Assembly: GCF_026013615.1 (NCBI RefSeq)
Contig: NZ_JAPDPI010000028.1
Span: 1 to 64,000 of the forward strand
Source: Plebeiibacterium marinum
Lineage (GTDB): Bacteria > Bacteroidota > Bacteroidia > Bacteroidales > Marinilabiliaceae
Direction: 5' to 3'
DNA length: 64,000 nt
The notes beneath the pieces were generated by a model that was not told where the DNA came from, did no database searches, and worked only from the letters and a program-made list of their open reading frames with translations. Every line of letters begins with the position of its first letter. Within the stretch, counting starts at the first letter, position 1. A program made the translations under genes and the position numbers. Of this stretch, positions 1-9,252 are shown in pieces.

Positions 1-2
1 AA

Positions 3-38
3 AACGTATTCAACCAGGTAACAGAATTGTTGAAGTAA
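3..38 (+). CDS. 3' end of an unidentified upstream gene
   Basis: Reading frame 3 is open from the window edge and ends in TAA, encoding a C-terminus of eleven residues (NVFNQVTELLK). It ends 25 bases before a strong terminator, which is where a gene end is expected. The fragment is too short to identify, and frame 2 is also open here but runs through the terminator, so the frame choice is an inference. Confidence 0.3.
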   Translation, partial: NVFNQVTELLK

Positions 39-63
39 CAAATCGAAAGATTTTATATATTGT

Positions 64-98
64 AAAGCAATCCCGTATGGGGTTGCTTTTTTTATTTT
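64..98 (+). terminator. Rho-independent terminator
   Basis: An 11-bp stem (64-74 with 79-89, one G-T pair, loop GTAT) is followed by a run of T interrupted by a single A. It closes the gene to the left of the window and separates it from the ECF sigma gene. Confidence 0.85.
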
Positions 99-99
99 T

Positions 100-107
100 T
101 ATATTTG
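100..107 (+). promoter_or_regulatory. Putative -7 box for the ECF sigma gene
   Basis: TATATTTG matches the Bacteroidota -7 consensus TAnnTTTG exactly, 31 bases before the sigma gene start. No good -33 TTTG is found at the usual 19-21 bp; the preceding bases belong to the upstream terminator. Confidence 0.4.
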
Positions 108-138
108 TAAAACTGTTAACAAAGAAACATACTCCTGG

Positions 139-693
139 ATGGACCACCTTGATATTTCTTATTTTGAGGATTTATATAAAAAGTATTATGCCGATTTATG
201 TACTTATGCATTGAAATATGTTAAAAGTAATAATTTAGCAGAGGATATTGTGTCGGAGACTTTTTTTAAAATTTGGGAGTCTAAAGAAAAAGTAAAAAGT
301 ATTTCAAACATTAAAGGATATCTTTTTAAATCGGTATACAATAATTGTTTGTATTTTTTGAGAACCAAGGAGAGTCACCCAACTATTGGCGATTATGATT
401 TTTCATTGTTGGATACTGCAGCTATTCCATATAAGGATGCATTGGATACAATGATGCTCAACGAACTTGCCGAATATTTAGAAAAAGCGATATCAAAATT
501 GCCTTCCCAGCAACAAAAGGTCTTTAGGATGAAACGCTTTGAAAATAAAAAGAACTCTGAAATAGCTGAAGAGCTAAATCTCTCTGTAAAAACAGTAGAG
601 ATGCATATGACCAATGCCTCAAAACACCTTAAAGAAGACCTTAAATTTATTTTGCCTTCATTTATTATTACTTTTCTTTTATCGGGAATGTAA
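139..693 (+). CDS. ECF RNA polymerase sigma factor (FecI-like, PUL type)
   Basis: A 184-residue sigma-70 family protein of the extracytoplasmic-function class. Region 2 lies at about residues 8-75 (YKKYYADLCTYAL, then the AEDIVSETFFKIWE core-binding helix) and region 4 at about 118-170 (LPSQQQKVFRMKR and the helix-turn-helix NSEIAEELNLSVKTVE). The next gene in the same direction is a FecR anti-sigma factor, followed by an STN-type SusC, which is the classic trans-envelope signalling order in Bacteroidota. By family knowledge it is held by FecR until the outer-membrane receptor binds its glycan, then transcribes the locus. A hydrophobic C-terminal tail (PSFIITFLLSGM) is common in this subfamily. 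Confidence 0.93.
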   Translation: MDHLDISYFEDLYKKYYADLCTYALKYVKSNNLAEDIVSETFFKIWESKEKVKSISNIKGYLFKSVYNNCLYFLRTKESHPTIGDYDFSLLDTAAIPYKDALDTMMLNELAEYLEKAISKLPSQQQKVFRMKRFENKKNSEIAEELNLSVKTVEMHMTNASKHLKEDLKFILPSFIITFLLSGM

Positions 694-835
694 AAAAAAA
701 CACAATATAACCTATTGTAGTATAGGTGTTTATGTGTTTGTGTGCAATTCTGTGTGAAAAAATGTAAAAAAAATACAAAAAGAGTACAGGGTTTTTCGAA
801 GTAGATGCATCTTATATATATAAACACCAGCTATA

Positions 836-1834
836 ATGTATAAGATACCATCGTATATTGATAATTTGCTTTTTGATTATTTAAGCGGAGAATTAAGTAA
901 GGAGAATGAACGTAAGCTTCAGTCTCTTCTTGATAATTCGGGTGAGCTAAGGGAATATAAAGATAAGTTAGAGCAAATATGGAACGGGGAAAAAAGAAGT
1001 GAGAATGATTTTGGTTCTGCACAAGCTTTTCTTTTATTTAAGAAGAGGGTATATGCGAAGAAGCACTCTACGCATAAAATAGGAAAAACTTTTGTGTTGA
1101 AAAGTATTTTACGTGTTGCCGCAGCAATTATTGTAGTTCTTTCTATTGGTTATACCGCTTATCAACATGGTCTTAATACAAGTAATCAAACAAGTCCGGT
1201 AGTTGTAACTTGTTCTCCCGGAGAAAATGCTCAGGTAACACTGCCGGATGGATCCAAAGTGTGGATTAATTCAGAATCTACATTAACCTATTATAAGGAT
1301 TTTAATAAAAACTCAAGGCATATTTACCTGTCAGGAGAAGCTTTCTTCGAGGTTGAATCCGATAAAAAGCGTCCATTTTTTGTAAATGCCGGAGATATAA
1401 CAGTAAAAGCTACCGGTACCAAGTTTAATGTTAAAGCATATAGTGATGAGCCTTTTGTTGAAACATGTTTGGTGGAGGGTGTTGTTGGTATGAATTATCA
1501 CAATGAGGAGTATAAGTTACTCTCGGGTGATGTTGTTTCTGTAAACAGGCATACTAATTTGTGGAGTAGGGATAAAATGTTGAACAACGACCTTTTTATT
1601 GGCTGGAAGGAGGGTAAGCTTATTTTTAAGAATGAAAAATTATCCTCATTGACAAGGAAATTTGAACGTTTTTACGATGTTACCATTGAAACAGAACCTG
1701 CTGTAGATTCCATCCGGTTTTCAGGGGTGCTGCAATATGAATCTATAGATGAATTGCTTAATATTTTGAATGAAACCCAAGGTATTGTTGCTAAAAAGAG
1801 AGGAAAAAAAATATATCTGTCGTTAACGAAATAA
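836..1834 (+). CDS. FecR-family anti-sigma factor
   Basis: A 332-residue inner-membrane regulator. The N-terminal cytoplasmic part (1-85) would bind the sigma factor; one transmembrane helix follows at about 91-108 (ILRVAAAIIVVLSIGY). The periplasmic FecR domain at about 125-220 carries the usual LPDGSKVWINSES and YLSGEAFFEV motifs, and a DUF4974 domain at about 255-328 ends the protein (GKLIFKNEKLSSL). It lies 142 bases downstream of the ECF sigma gene and 173 upstream of the STN-containing SusC, its expected signalling partner. Length and layout are normal for the family. The ATG at 836 is chosen because it starts the conserved N-terminal helix region. Confidence 0.93.
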   Translation: MYKIPSYIDNLLFDYLSGELSKENERKLQSLLDNSGELREYKDKLEQIWNGEKRSENDFGSAQAFLLFKKRVYAKKHSTHKIGKTFVLKSILRVAAAIIVVLSIGYTAYQHGLNTSNQTSPVVVTCSPGENAQVTLPDGSKVWINSESTLTYYKDFNKNSRHIYLSGEAFFEVESDKKRPFFVNAGDITVKATGTKFNVKAYSDEPFVETCLVEGVVGMNYHNEEYKLLSGDVVSVNRHTNLWSRDKMLNNDLFIGWKEGKLIFKNEKLSSLTRKFERFYDVTIETEPAVDSIRFSGVLQYESIDELLNILNETQGIVAKKRGKKIYLSLTK

Positions 1835-1924
1835 AATTATCTACAAATCATAAAATCAATGAAATATGAATAAAAAAACAAACAGGAATACGAGTTGAAA
1901 AAAGTTTTAAATAAAGTATAGGTT

Positions 1925-1957
1925 AAAAAAAAACGGAAGATGCTGCAACATCTTCCG
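1925..1957 (-). terminator. Minus-strand intrinsic terminator in the fecR-susC gap
   Basis: A perfect 9-bp stem (1934-1942 with 1949-1957, six-base loop) is followed on the minus strand by nine consecutive T. On the plus strand it is followed by AAACAAAAATT, so it is a terminator only for leftward transcription. No minus-strand gene is present here, which suggests a short antisense RNA ending at this point. Confidence 0.6.
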
Positions 1958-2000
1958 AAACAAAAATTAAAAATCAGGAATTCTTAACTTTTTAACATTT

Positions 2001-2008
2001 CAAATCTA
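2001..2008 (-). promoter_or_regulatory. Possible -7 box for an antisense RNA
   Basis: On the minus strand the sequence TAGATTTG matches TAnnTTTG exactly and points towards the terminator at 1957-1925, giving a predicted RNA of roughly 70 bases. No -33 TTTG is visible at the right distance, so this is weak on its own. Confidence 0.25.
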
Positions 2009-5000
2009 TGAAATATAAGGGAAAATATTGTTCCTATTGGAATAATAATTTTAAAAATCAATGGCTAAAGATGAAGATTAGTACTTTGTTATTATTTATT
2101 GTATTGCTTCCGTTATCTGCCAATACACTGTCGCAGACCATCAATTTTGATAAGGAATTTAAAGGAAGTACATTTTCTGAATTCATGGAATTTGTAGAAC
2201 AGAAAACTGACTACAAATTTTTCCTGAGCAATTCAGAAGTTGATGTTGATAAACAGGTGGTAGAAAGTATTGGGGAGATTACCGTTGAGAAAGCTATAGG
2301 TGTAGTGCTGACTGAATTACAATTGGATTATAAGATAACTGACGAAAATTTAATTCTAATTGTTGGTAATACAAATTCAGAAGGTGTTCAGCAGCAGGAT
2401 CAAAAAATTACAGGAATAGTATCAGAAGAGTCGGGTGCACCAATCCCTGGTGTTTCCGTAGTTGTTAAAGGTACTACAAACGGAACTATAACAGATCTGG
2501 ATGGAAAATATTATTTAGACGCTCCTAAAGGGACAACTCTTGTTTTTACTTTTATAGGGATGGTGTCGCAGGAGGTTGTTGTTGATAATGATGTTGTAAA
2601 TGTAACTTTGCAGTCGGATGTAATAGGCTTGGAAGAGGTGATTGCTATCGGTTATGGAACAATTAAAACTGCTGACGTAACCAGTTCTGTTTCTACAGTA
2701 AAGTCAGAAGAGTTTACAGCAGGGAGTGTTCAGGATGCAGGGCAGCTGATACAAGGAAAGGTAGCTGGACTAACGTTAAACACTACCAGTGGGGATCCAA
2801 CAGCTTCTACTTCTATTTCGCTTAGGGGTAATACAACGTTGTTTGGAACAAGTACTTCTCCGCTTGTGTTGGTTGATGGAATACCTAGTGATATGGGTAC
2901 TGTGGCTCCTGAAGATATTGAGTCAATCGATATTTTAAAGGATGGTTCTGCAGCAGCCATTTACGGAACAAGGGGAACCAATGGGGTTATTATTATTACC
3001 ACCAAAAGAGCAAGTGGTGATTATAGTAGTCATGTTGAGTATTCCGGATATGTTACCACGCAAGCTATTTCAAATAGTTTGGATATGCTTTCTGCAGCAG
3101 ACTACCGTCAGCAAATTGCAGATGGAATCCGTGCCCAAAGTGACGATCTGGGAGCAAACACTGATTGGCAGGATGAGATCACTCAAGCTCCTGTTAACCA
3201 TGTACATAATTTAACTTTTAGAGGTGGCAATTCTACAACCAATTATTTGGCAACAATAAACTACAGGGATATTGATGGTATCTTCCTGGATTCTTATTCT
3301 GAAAAGCTAACTGCCAGGGCTGATATAAACCATAGTATGTTTGATGGTTTGCTATCAGTAAACCTGGGCATGTTAACCAAAACGGTTAAGGAATTTGGTT
3401 TTAATGGGTATACATACAGGCAAGCTATTATTTATAATCCTACGTCACCAATAAAGGATGAAAATGGTGTATGGGTTGAACAGCCAGGGGCTTTTAATTA
3501 TGACAACCCGGTTGCTCGTATTGAAGAATCGGATGGAGAAACCAGTACGAATTTGAGCCGTTTTAACGGGAGTTTAAATTTAAAACCTGTTTCCGGATTA
3601 AATATTAAAGGGGTGTTTTCATTTTCAAAATGGAATAGTACATATGGTTATTATGAAACATCAAAACATATATCCACGGTAAGAGGTAGTTTAAATGGTT
3701 ATGCCACTAACAATGCGGTAGAAAACGTTGAAAAATTACTGGATATTACTGCAGAGTATAAAACAAATATTGGAGAACATAACTTTACGGTGTTGGGTGG
3801 ATATAGTTATCAGGACTTCGTAGGAAGAAGCTTTTATGTAAATAATAATGATTTTCCTACTGATATGTTTGGTTACAATAATATAGGTATCGGAACAGGA
3901 ATCAAAGAAGGTAGCACCTCGTGGGGTATCGGAAGTGGTAAAACAAAAACTAACCTGATAGGTTTCTTTGGCCGTTTAAATTATAATTATAAAAACAGAT
4001 ACCTGCTTATGGCCAGTGTTAGGCATGAGGCTGCAAGCCAGTTGTATGGAACAAAAGATCCTTGGGGAACTTTTCCTTCTATTTCTGTTGGATGGCGGAT
4101 CACGGAAGAGCCTTTTATGTCGGGAGTTGAATTTCTTGATAACTTAAAATTACGTGCTGGTTATGGGGTAACAGGTACTCAGCCAAGTAATTTGTTTTTA
4201 GGTGTGGCAACTTTAGGGTATGGAGAATACTTTTATAATGATGGTAAATGGATTCAAACGCTGGCTCCTGCTCGTAATTCTAACGAATATTTGAGATGGG
4301 AAGAGAAAAAAGAAACCAATATAGGTTTGGATTTTGGATTGTTTAATAACAGGATAACCGGTACCGTAGATTACTATAACAGACGAATTGATGGTTTGCT
4401 GTATGATTATGCAGTCCCAACACCCCCAAACTTGGTAAGTACTACAAGGGCTAATGCCGGAGAGATGGAAAATGAAGGTATCGAAGTTCTTTTAAGCGGT
4501 ACTCCTGTAAAAAACTCTGATTTTGAATGGAACACTGGCATAACGTTTTCAACCAATAGTAATAAGCTTATTAGCTTGTCGAGCGACGAATATGAGGCTA
4601 CAACGGATTATTTTACCGCAGGAGGGACCGGGGAACCAATCCAAACTTTTACTCACAGAGTTGATGTTGGCGGACCTATAGGAAACTTTTATGGATTCAA
4701 AGTTGTAGATGTGGATTCGGATGGTAAGTGGATTTACGAAGATGCAGCAGGCAATGAAGTACCTTATGATGAGTTTGAACATTCCTTCGAAAACAAAAAA
4801 GTATTAGGTAATGGAATTCCAAAGTTCCAGGCAGGATGGCAAAACAATTTTAAATATAAAAACTGGGATCTTTCGGTTACCATGAGGGGGGCTTTTGATT
4901 ATCAAATCCTGAACTTTGAAAGGATGTATCTGGAGAATACAAAAACTGTGCAATATAATAGGTTGAAATCAGCCTATGATAAAGTATTTGGCAAAGAAGT

Positions 5001-5283
5001 TTTGAGTACAGATATGGATCTTGAATATAATTCTTATTACATAGAAGATGGGGATCATTGGAAAATTGATAACATTACGCTTGGGTACAATTTTAAAACT
5101 TCAAAAATTAAATATATAAGTAAAGCAAGAGTGTACCTTTCTTCACTGAATACTTTTGTAATTACAGGTTATAAAGGTATTGATCCTGAGGTTTATTCGG
5201 GAGGATTAACTCCGGGTAATGACTATAGGGATAAATATCCAACAACCCGTACGTTTACAATTGGTGTGAATCTAAGTTTTTAA
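2008..5283 (+). CDS. SusC-family TonB-linked outer-membrane receptor with STN domain
   Basis: A 1091-residue outer-membrane glycan importer. After a signal sequence around residues 22-43 come an STN signalling domain (about 45-115), a carboxypeptidase-regulatory-like domain (about 133-205, ITGIVSEESGAPIPGVSV), the plug (about 215-330, with GYGTIKTADVTSSVS and AAIYGTRGTNGVIIITTK) and the beta-barrel ending in TFTIGVNLSF. The STN domain is what contacts periplasmic FecR, so this receptor should signal to the sigma factor upstream. SusD follows after 19 bases. The long N-terminus before the hydrophobic segment is usual for FecR-linked SusC proteins; Met22 is an alternative start. Confidence 0.95.
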   Translation: MKYKGKYCSYWNNNFKNQWLKMKISTLLLFIVLLPLSANTLSQTINFDKEFKGSTFSEFMEFVEQKTDYKFFLSNSEVDVDKQVVESIGEITVEKAIGVVLTELQLDYKITDENLILIVGNTNSEGVQQQDQKITGIVSEESGAPIPGVSVVVKGTTNGTITDLDGKYYLDAPKGTTLVFTFIGMVSQEVVVDNDVVNVTLQSDVIGLEEVIAIGYGTIKTADVTSSVSTVKSEEFTAGSVQDAGQLIQGKVAGLTLNTTSGDPTASTSISLRGNTTLFGTSTSPLVLVDGIPSDMGTVAPEDIESIDILKDGSAAAIYGTRGTNGVIIITTKRASGDYSSHVEYSGYVTTQAISNSLDMLSAADYRQQIADGIRAQSDDLGANTDWQDEITQAPVNHVHNLTFRGGNSTTNYLATINYRDIDGIFLDSYSEKLTARADINHSMFDGLLSVNLGMLTKTVKEFGFNGYTYRQAIIYNPTSPIKDENGVWVEQPGAFNYDNPVARIEESDGETSTNLSRFNGSLNLKPVSGLNIKGVFSFSKWNSTYGYYETSKHISTVRGSLNGYATNNAVENVEKLLDITAEYKTNIGEHNFTVLGGYSYQDFVGRSFYVNNNDFPTDMFGYNNIGIGTGIKEGSTSWGIGSGKTKTNLIGFFGRLNYNYKNRYLLMASVRHEAASQLYGTKDPWGTFPSISVGWRITEEPFMSGVEFLDNLKLRAGYGVTGTQPSNLFLGVATLGYGEYFYNDGKWIQTLAPARNSNEYLRWEEKKETNIGLDFGLFNNRITGTVDYYNRRIDGLLYDYAVPTPPNLVSTTRANAGEMENEGIEVLLSGTPVKNSDFEWNTGITFSTNSNKLISLSSDEYEATTDYFTAGGTGEPIQTFTHRVDVGGPIGNFYGFKVVDVDSDGKWIYEDAAGNEVPYDEFEHSFENKKVLGNGIPKFQAGWQNNFKYKNWDLSVTMRGAFDYQILNFERMYLENTKTVQYNRLKSAYDKVFGKEVLSTDMDLEYNSYYIEDGDHWKIDNITLGYNFKTSKIKYISKARVYLSSLNTFVITGYKGIDPEVYSGGLTPGNDYRDKYPTTRTFTIGVNLSF

Positions 5284-5302
5284 TCCTGTTTTAGTTTAAA
5301 TT

Positions 5303-6937
5303 ATGAAAAAATATATAGTTAAGATATTTAGTGTTGTAGCATTAACCGGTATAACATTTTTTTCGAGTTGTACAGAGCTGTATGATACTAGTTATAATGA
5401 AATTTTAGTTGATAGTTTTGAGCCTACTACCGATGATGTTCCTGCTTTGGTTGGATCGGCTTATAGCTCATGGAGAGGCTTGTTGATGTTTTGGAATGGA
5501 TATTGGCGGGTTAACGAAGTGGGTGCTGATCAGATCGTAATACCCGGTCGCCCTAATGGTTGGGTAGATGGGGGGATATATCGCCGTATACATGAGCATA
5601 CCTGGACTACAGATGACGATAATGTATATCAAACTTGGGATAGAACCTATTCTGGTATCTCTACCTGTAATCGCCTTTTGTTTCAAATAGAGTCAGGTTT
5701 TGTACCTATTGAAGATGAAGATGTATATAGTGCCACTATAGCTGAGTTGAGGGCTTTGCGTGCAAGTTATTATTATGTATTGTGTGATTTATATGGAAAT
5801 GTTCCTGTTGTGACTGATTTTGATGTTCCTGAGGGTTATCTTCCAGAGCAAAATACAAGGGCTGAAGTGTTTGAATTTATTGTTACAGAACTTAAAGAAA
5901 GCATCCCTTATTTAAATAGGGAAAGGAGTTCTGCCACATACGGAAGGTTTAATAAATGGGCAGCGCATACCTTATTGGCCAAAATGTATTTAAATGCTGA
6001 AGTGTATTCAGGAACGCCAATGTGGAATGAGTGTATCGATCAATGTGATTCAGTAATCAACTCTGGAGCTGGATATGAATTGGAAGCTAACCAGAAGAAT
6101 GTTTTTATAACTGAAAATCAAAATTCAGTTGAAATTATTTTTGGATTAGCCATTGACGACCAGTATACTACTGCATGGAACCAGTTTGATATTCATATGC
6201 AAACCTGTCAGCCTTCAATGCAGGCAAAATACGATTTGTCCTTAACACCTTGGGGCGGAATGTGTGCTATTCCTCAATTCATAAATACATTTGATCCGGA
6301 TGACAGTCGTTTATCTGCAAACTTTATGAAAGGACAGCAGTATTCCTCTGGAGGAGAGGAGTTGTTGGTTACCATGGGAAATCTTGTGGGTGATCCTTTA
6401 AATTTAATTAATGAGATCCCGGATATTTCTCATTCAGAGGAGATACATGGTTATCGTTTTGAGAAATTTGAAATTGCCCTGGGGTCTTCAAATATTTTGA
6501 ATAATGATTATCCTCTTTTTCGTTATGCTGATATCTTAATGATGAAGGCAGAGAGTATGTTAAGAACAGGGCAAGAAGATGAAGCTGCTGTATTGGTAAC
6601 AAGTGTAAGGGAAAGGGCTTTTAAATCATCTCCTGAAAAAGCAACTGTTACCGGGAATGAATTGTTACAAGGAAGTGTTTATGACTATGGGTTAAGAACT
6701 GAAAGTGCCAATACTTCTGAAGGAGGTGATGATATTGAATATGGAAGATTTTTGGATGAATTAGCCTGGGAATTTAACCAGGAAGGTCGTCGTCGTCAGG
6801 ATATGATCAGGTTTGGCGTTTATACAACAAAGTCTTTCTTTGCCCATTCTCCAAACGGAAGTTACCGATCAATATACCCGATCCCAAGGGGAAGGATTGA
6901 AACAAACTCAAACCTGAGCCAGAATCCAGGGTACTAA
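5303..6937 (+). CDS. SusD/RagB-family surface glycan-binding lipoprotein
   Basis: A 544-residue lipoprotein: the signal peptide ends in a lipobox (TFFSSC, Cys at about residue 23). The RagB/SusD fold is indicated by the conserved block around ELRALRASYYYVLCDLYGNVPVV, the YADILMMKAESM tetratricopeptide-like helix and the C-terminal EGRRRQDMIRFG motif with IYPIPRGRIETNSNLSQNPGY. It caps the SusC barrel and delivers oligosaccharide to it. Gene spacing to SusC is 19 bases, so the two are one operon. The sequence does not reveal the exact ligand; the neighbouring GH127 suggests an arabinofuranose-containing glycan. Confidence 0.95.
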   Translation: MKKYIVKIFSVVALTGITFFSSCTELYDTSYNEILVDSFEPTTDDVPALVGSAYSSWRGLLMFWNGYWRVNEVGADQIVIPGRPNGWVDGGIYRRIHEHTWTTDDDNVYQTWDRTYSGISTCNRLLFQIESGFVPIEDEDVYSATIAELRALRASYYYVLCDLYGNVPVVTDFDVPEGYLPEQNTRAEVFEFIVTELKESIPYLNRERSSATYGRFNKWAAHTLLAKMYLNAEVYSGTPMWNECIDQCDSVINSGAGYELEANQKNVFITENQNSVEIIFGLAIDDQYTTAWNQFDIHMQTCQPSMQAKYDLSLTPWGGMCAIPQFINTFDPDDSRLSANFMKGQQYSSGGEELLVTMGNLVGDPLNLINEIPDISHSEEIHGYRFEKFEIALGSSNILNNDYPLFRYADILMMKAESMLRTGQEDEAAVLVTSVRERAFKSSPEKATVTGNELLQGSVYDYGLRTESANTSEGGDDIEYGRFLDELAWEFNQEGRRRQDMIRFGVYTTKSFFAHSPNGSYRSIYPIPRGRIETNSNLSQNPGY

Positions 6938-6950
6938 ATTTATAAATATG

Positions 6951-6979
6951 GAAAGCTTTGGTTAATAGCCATGGCTTTC
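6951..6979 (+). other. Stem-loop between susD and the GH127 gene
   Basis: GAAAGC at 6951-6956 pairs with GCTTTC at 6974-6979 and the stem continues inward (TGGTT with AGCCA) to a three-base loop. No U-run follows. Such hairpins after susD could act as mRNA stabilisers or partial attenuators that set receptor genes higher than downstream enzyme genes; that role is inference. Confidence 0.5.
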
Positions 6980-7022
6980 TATTATGAAGTGCTATATAAC
7001 AATCTCTCGAAAAAAAGATAAT

Positions 7023-8996
7023 ATGAAAAATCTACTGATACCAGGTATCGTTTGTGCAATGATATTAAGTAGTTGTGTTAATACAAATTCAAAGAAAGAC
7101 GAAAAATCGGTTGCCGATAGTTATTCAATTAAGGAAATTCCGTTCAATCAGGTTTCTTTAAGTGATGGTTTCTGGTTGCCCAAAATTGAAACCAATAGGG
7201 AGGTTACAATACCGGCTTCTTTCGCAAAGTGCGAAGAAATGGGGCGAATGGATAATTTTTTGATTGCAGGTGGAAAAATGGAAGGTACAACAAAAGGGGA
7301 AATGCCTTTTGATGATACCGATGTATATAAAATTATAGAGGGAGCTTCCTATTCCTTAACAACCACTCCGGATAAAAGCCTTGAGCATTATGTTGATTCC
7401 ATAATTAGCATCATAGCAGTAGGACAAGAAAATGATGGGTATCTGACCACATGGAAAACTATTGACCCATCCAATCCACCGGCAACATGGTGTCCTGCTG
7501 GTGCCCGCTGGGAAGGAATGTCTATGAGTCATGAACTATATAATAGTGGACACCTGTTTGAGGCGGCAAGTGCTCATTATAAGGCTACGGGTAAAACAAA
7601 CTTGTTGGATATTGCTATAAAAAATGCCGATTTATTGGTAAATGTATTTGGAAAGGGAGGAAAGCTTGATGTTCCGGGGCACCAGATAGTGGAAACCGGA
7701 TTGGTTAAATTATATTTAATTACGAAAAAACAAGAATACCTGGAGCTGGCCCGACACTTCCTGGATCTTAGGGGCGATAGTAGTTTGAGGGACGTTAGAG
7801 GAGCCTACTGGCAGGATCATTTGCCAGTTCTTGAGCAGAAAGAAGTTGTAGGGCATGCAGTTCGTGCTGCGTACATGTATGCTGGAATGACAGATATAGC
7901 TGCTTTGTATAATGATGTTGAATACCAAAAGTCTGTAGATACTTTATGGGAGAATATGGTAAATAAAAAAATGTACATTACCGGAGGAATTGGTTCTCTT
8001 CATAAAGGTGAGGCATTTGGTGAAAATTACGAATTGCCAAACCTTACGGCCTACAACGAAACCTGTGCTGCAATTGCAAATGTGTATTGGTGCTACAGGA
8101 TGTTTTTATTACATGGTGAGAGTAAATATATTGATGTATTAGAACGTAGTTTATATAACGGAGTAATCTCAGGTGTTGGGTTAGATGGAAAGACTTTTTT
8201 CTACCCTAACCCTTTGGAGTGTGATATGGAGTATCAGTTTAATCAGGGTAACACAATTACACGTCAGCCATGGTTTGATTGCTCGTGTTGCCCTACGAAC
8301 TTATGTCGTTTTATGCCATCGGTTCCCGGGTATATTTATGCACATAAAAATGATGCTGTGTATGTCAACTTATTTATACAAAGTTCATCAAATATCCAGG
8401 TGGGTGATCGAAAAATTCACGTTAGTCAGGAAACCAATTATCCCTGGAACGGAGATGTTAAAATAAAAGTTGTACCAGAAAAAGAAACAGAGTTAGCTCT
8501 TTGTTTAAGGATTCCGGGATGGGCGCAAAATAAACCCTTGCCTGGCGATTTATATTATTATAAAAGCAATAGTACGAAAGGAATTACTTTAAAGGTGAAT
8601 GGGGAAGCTGTTGATTTTAAGGTTAGAAATGGATATGCAGTATTGGCCAGGAGCTGGAAAAAAGGTGATTATGTAGAATATTCGCTTCCAATGGATGTTC
8701 GTATGGTAAAAGCCAATGAAAAAGTGGAAGATGACTTAGGTAAAGTTGCTTTGGAAAGAGGTCCGATAGTTTATTGTGTTGAAGAAATCGATAATTCAGA
8801 TATAAATCAGTTGGTAATTACTGACAATATGCAATTTTCCCATAAAGTTGAGGCGTTTTTAAGTAAAGATGTTGAGCTAATTGTAGGAAAAAATAAATCA
8901 GGCGATGATATGTTCACTGCTATTCCTTATTTTTTATGGAACAACAGAGGTGCTAATAAAATGAAAGTGTGGTTGCCGGAAAAAAATGAAATGTAA
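7023..8996 (+). CDS. GH127-family glycoside hydrolase (beta-L-arabinofuranosidase type), lipoprotein
   Basis: The start at 7023 gives 657 residues with a lipoprotein signal peptide (MILSSC); an ATG 39 bases upstream would put a hydrophilic tail before it. It matches the DUF1680/GH127 family. The residues known from Bifidobacterium HypBA1 can be aligned by spacing: general acid/base Glu330 (KGEAFGE), zinc ligands Glu346 and Cys348 (YNETC), nucleophile Cys422 with Cys423 (DCSCCPTNLC). The 16-residue spacing between the two Glu agrees with HypBA1. It therefore looks catalytically intact and should cleave terminal beta-L-arabinofuranose, although GH127 members on other sugars exist. It is the only glycosidase in this receptor operon. 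Confidence 0.88.
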   Translation: MKNLLIPGIVCAMILSSCVNTNSKKDEKSVADSYSIKEIPFNQVSLSDGFWLPKIETNREVTIPASFAKCEEMGRMDNFLIAGGKMEGTTKGEMPFDDTDVYKIIEGASYSLTTTPDKSLEHYVDSIISIIAVGQENDGYLTTWKTIDPSNPPATWCPAGARWEGMSMSHELYNSGHLFEAASAHYKATGKTNLLDIAIKNADLLVNVFGKGGKLDVPGHQIVETGLVKLYLITKKQEYLELARHFLDLRGDSSLRDVRGAYWQDHLPVLEQKEVVGHAVRAAYMYAGMTDIAALYNDVEYQKSVDTLWENMVNKKMYITGGIGSLHKGEAFGENYELPNLTAYNETCAAIANVYWCYRMFLLHGESKYIDVLERSLYNGVISGVGLDGKTFFYPNPLECDMEYQFNQGNTITRQPWFDCSCCPTNLCRFMPSVPGYIYAHKNDAVYVNLFIQSSSNIQVGDRKIHVSQETNYPWNGDVKIKVVPEKETELALCLRIPGWAQNKPLPGDLYYYKSNSTKGITLKVNGEAVDFKVRNGYAVLARSWKKGDYVEYSLPMDVRMVKANEKVEDDLGKVALERGPIVYCVEEIDNSDINQLVITDNMQFSHKVEAFLSKDVELIVGKNKSGDDMFTAIPYFLWNNRGANKMKVWLPEKNEM

Positions 8997-9029
8997 AATT
9001 TAGTTTATCATTTTTATAGTTTATGTTAG

Positions 9030-9064
9030 AAGTCGGTCAGAATGTTTCTGGTCGGCTTTTTTTT
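9030..9064 (+). terminator. Rho-independent terminator after the GH127 gene
   Basis: A 13-bp stem with several G-T pairs (9030-9042 with 9046-9058, loop TGT) is followed by T-rich sequence. It ends the receptor-enzyme operon and separates it from the regulator gene. Confidence 0.8.
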
Positions 9065-9096
9065 ATGTATAAAAGTGTAAAATATTTTAAGTTTTT

Positions 9097-9128
9097 TTTG
9101 GATTTTAAAAAGGTACAAAGTACTTTTA
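9097..9128 (+). promoter_or_regulatory. Promoter of the Nudix regulator gene with overlapping palindrome
   Basis: TTTG at 9097-9100 and TACTTTTA at 9121-9128 are 20 bp apart, a near-perfect Bacteroidota promoter (7 of 8 at the -7 box). An imperfect palindrome (AAAAGGTAC, AAA, GTACTTTT; 9108-9127) overlaps the -7 box, and the ten-base direct repeat AAGTGTAAAA occurs on both sides (9073-9082 and 9131-9140). These are candidate operators, possibly for autoregulation. Confidence 0.55.
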
Positions 9129-9252
9129 TGAAGTGTAAAAATTGCAGTTGTTATGTATATGCAAGTGTTACATTAGTAGGGTGTAAGCTTTAAAAAACAG
9201 AAAGCTATATGCTCATGGAGATATAAAGAAATGATAAAAGAAACAGTATTTA

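Noticed and set aside
393-827. 144-codon minus-strand frame over the ECF sigma gene
   Set aside because: Shadow of a well-supported sigma gene; no protein family features.
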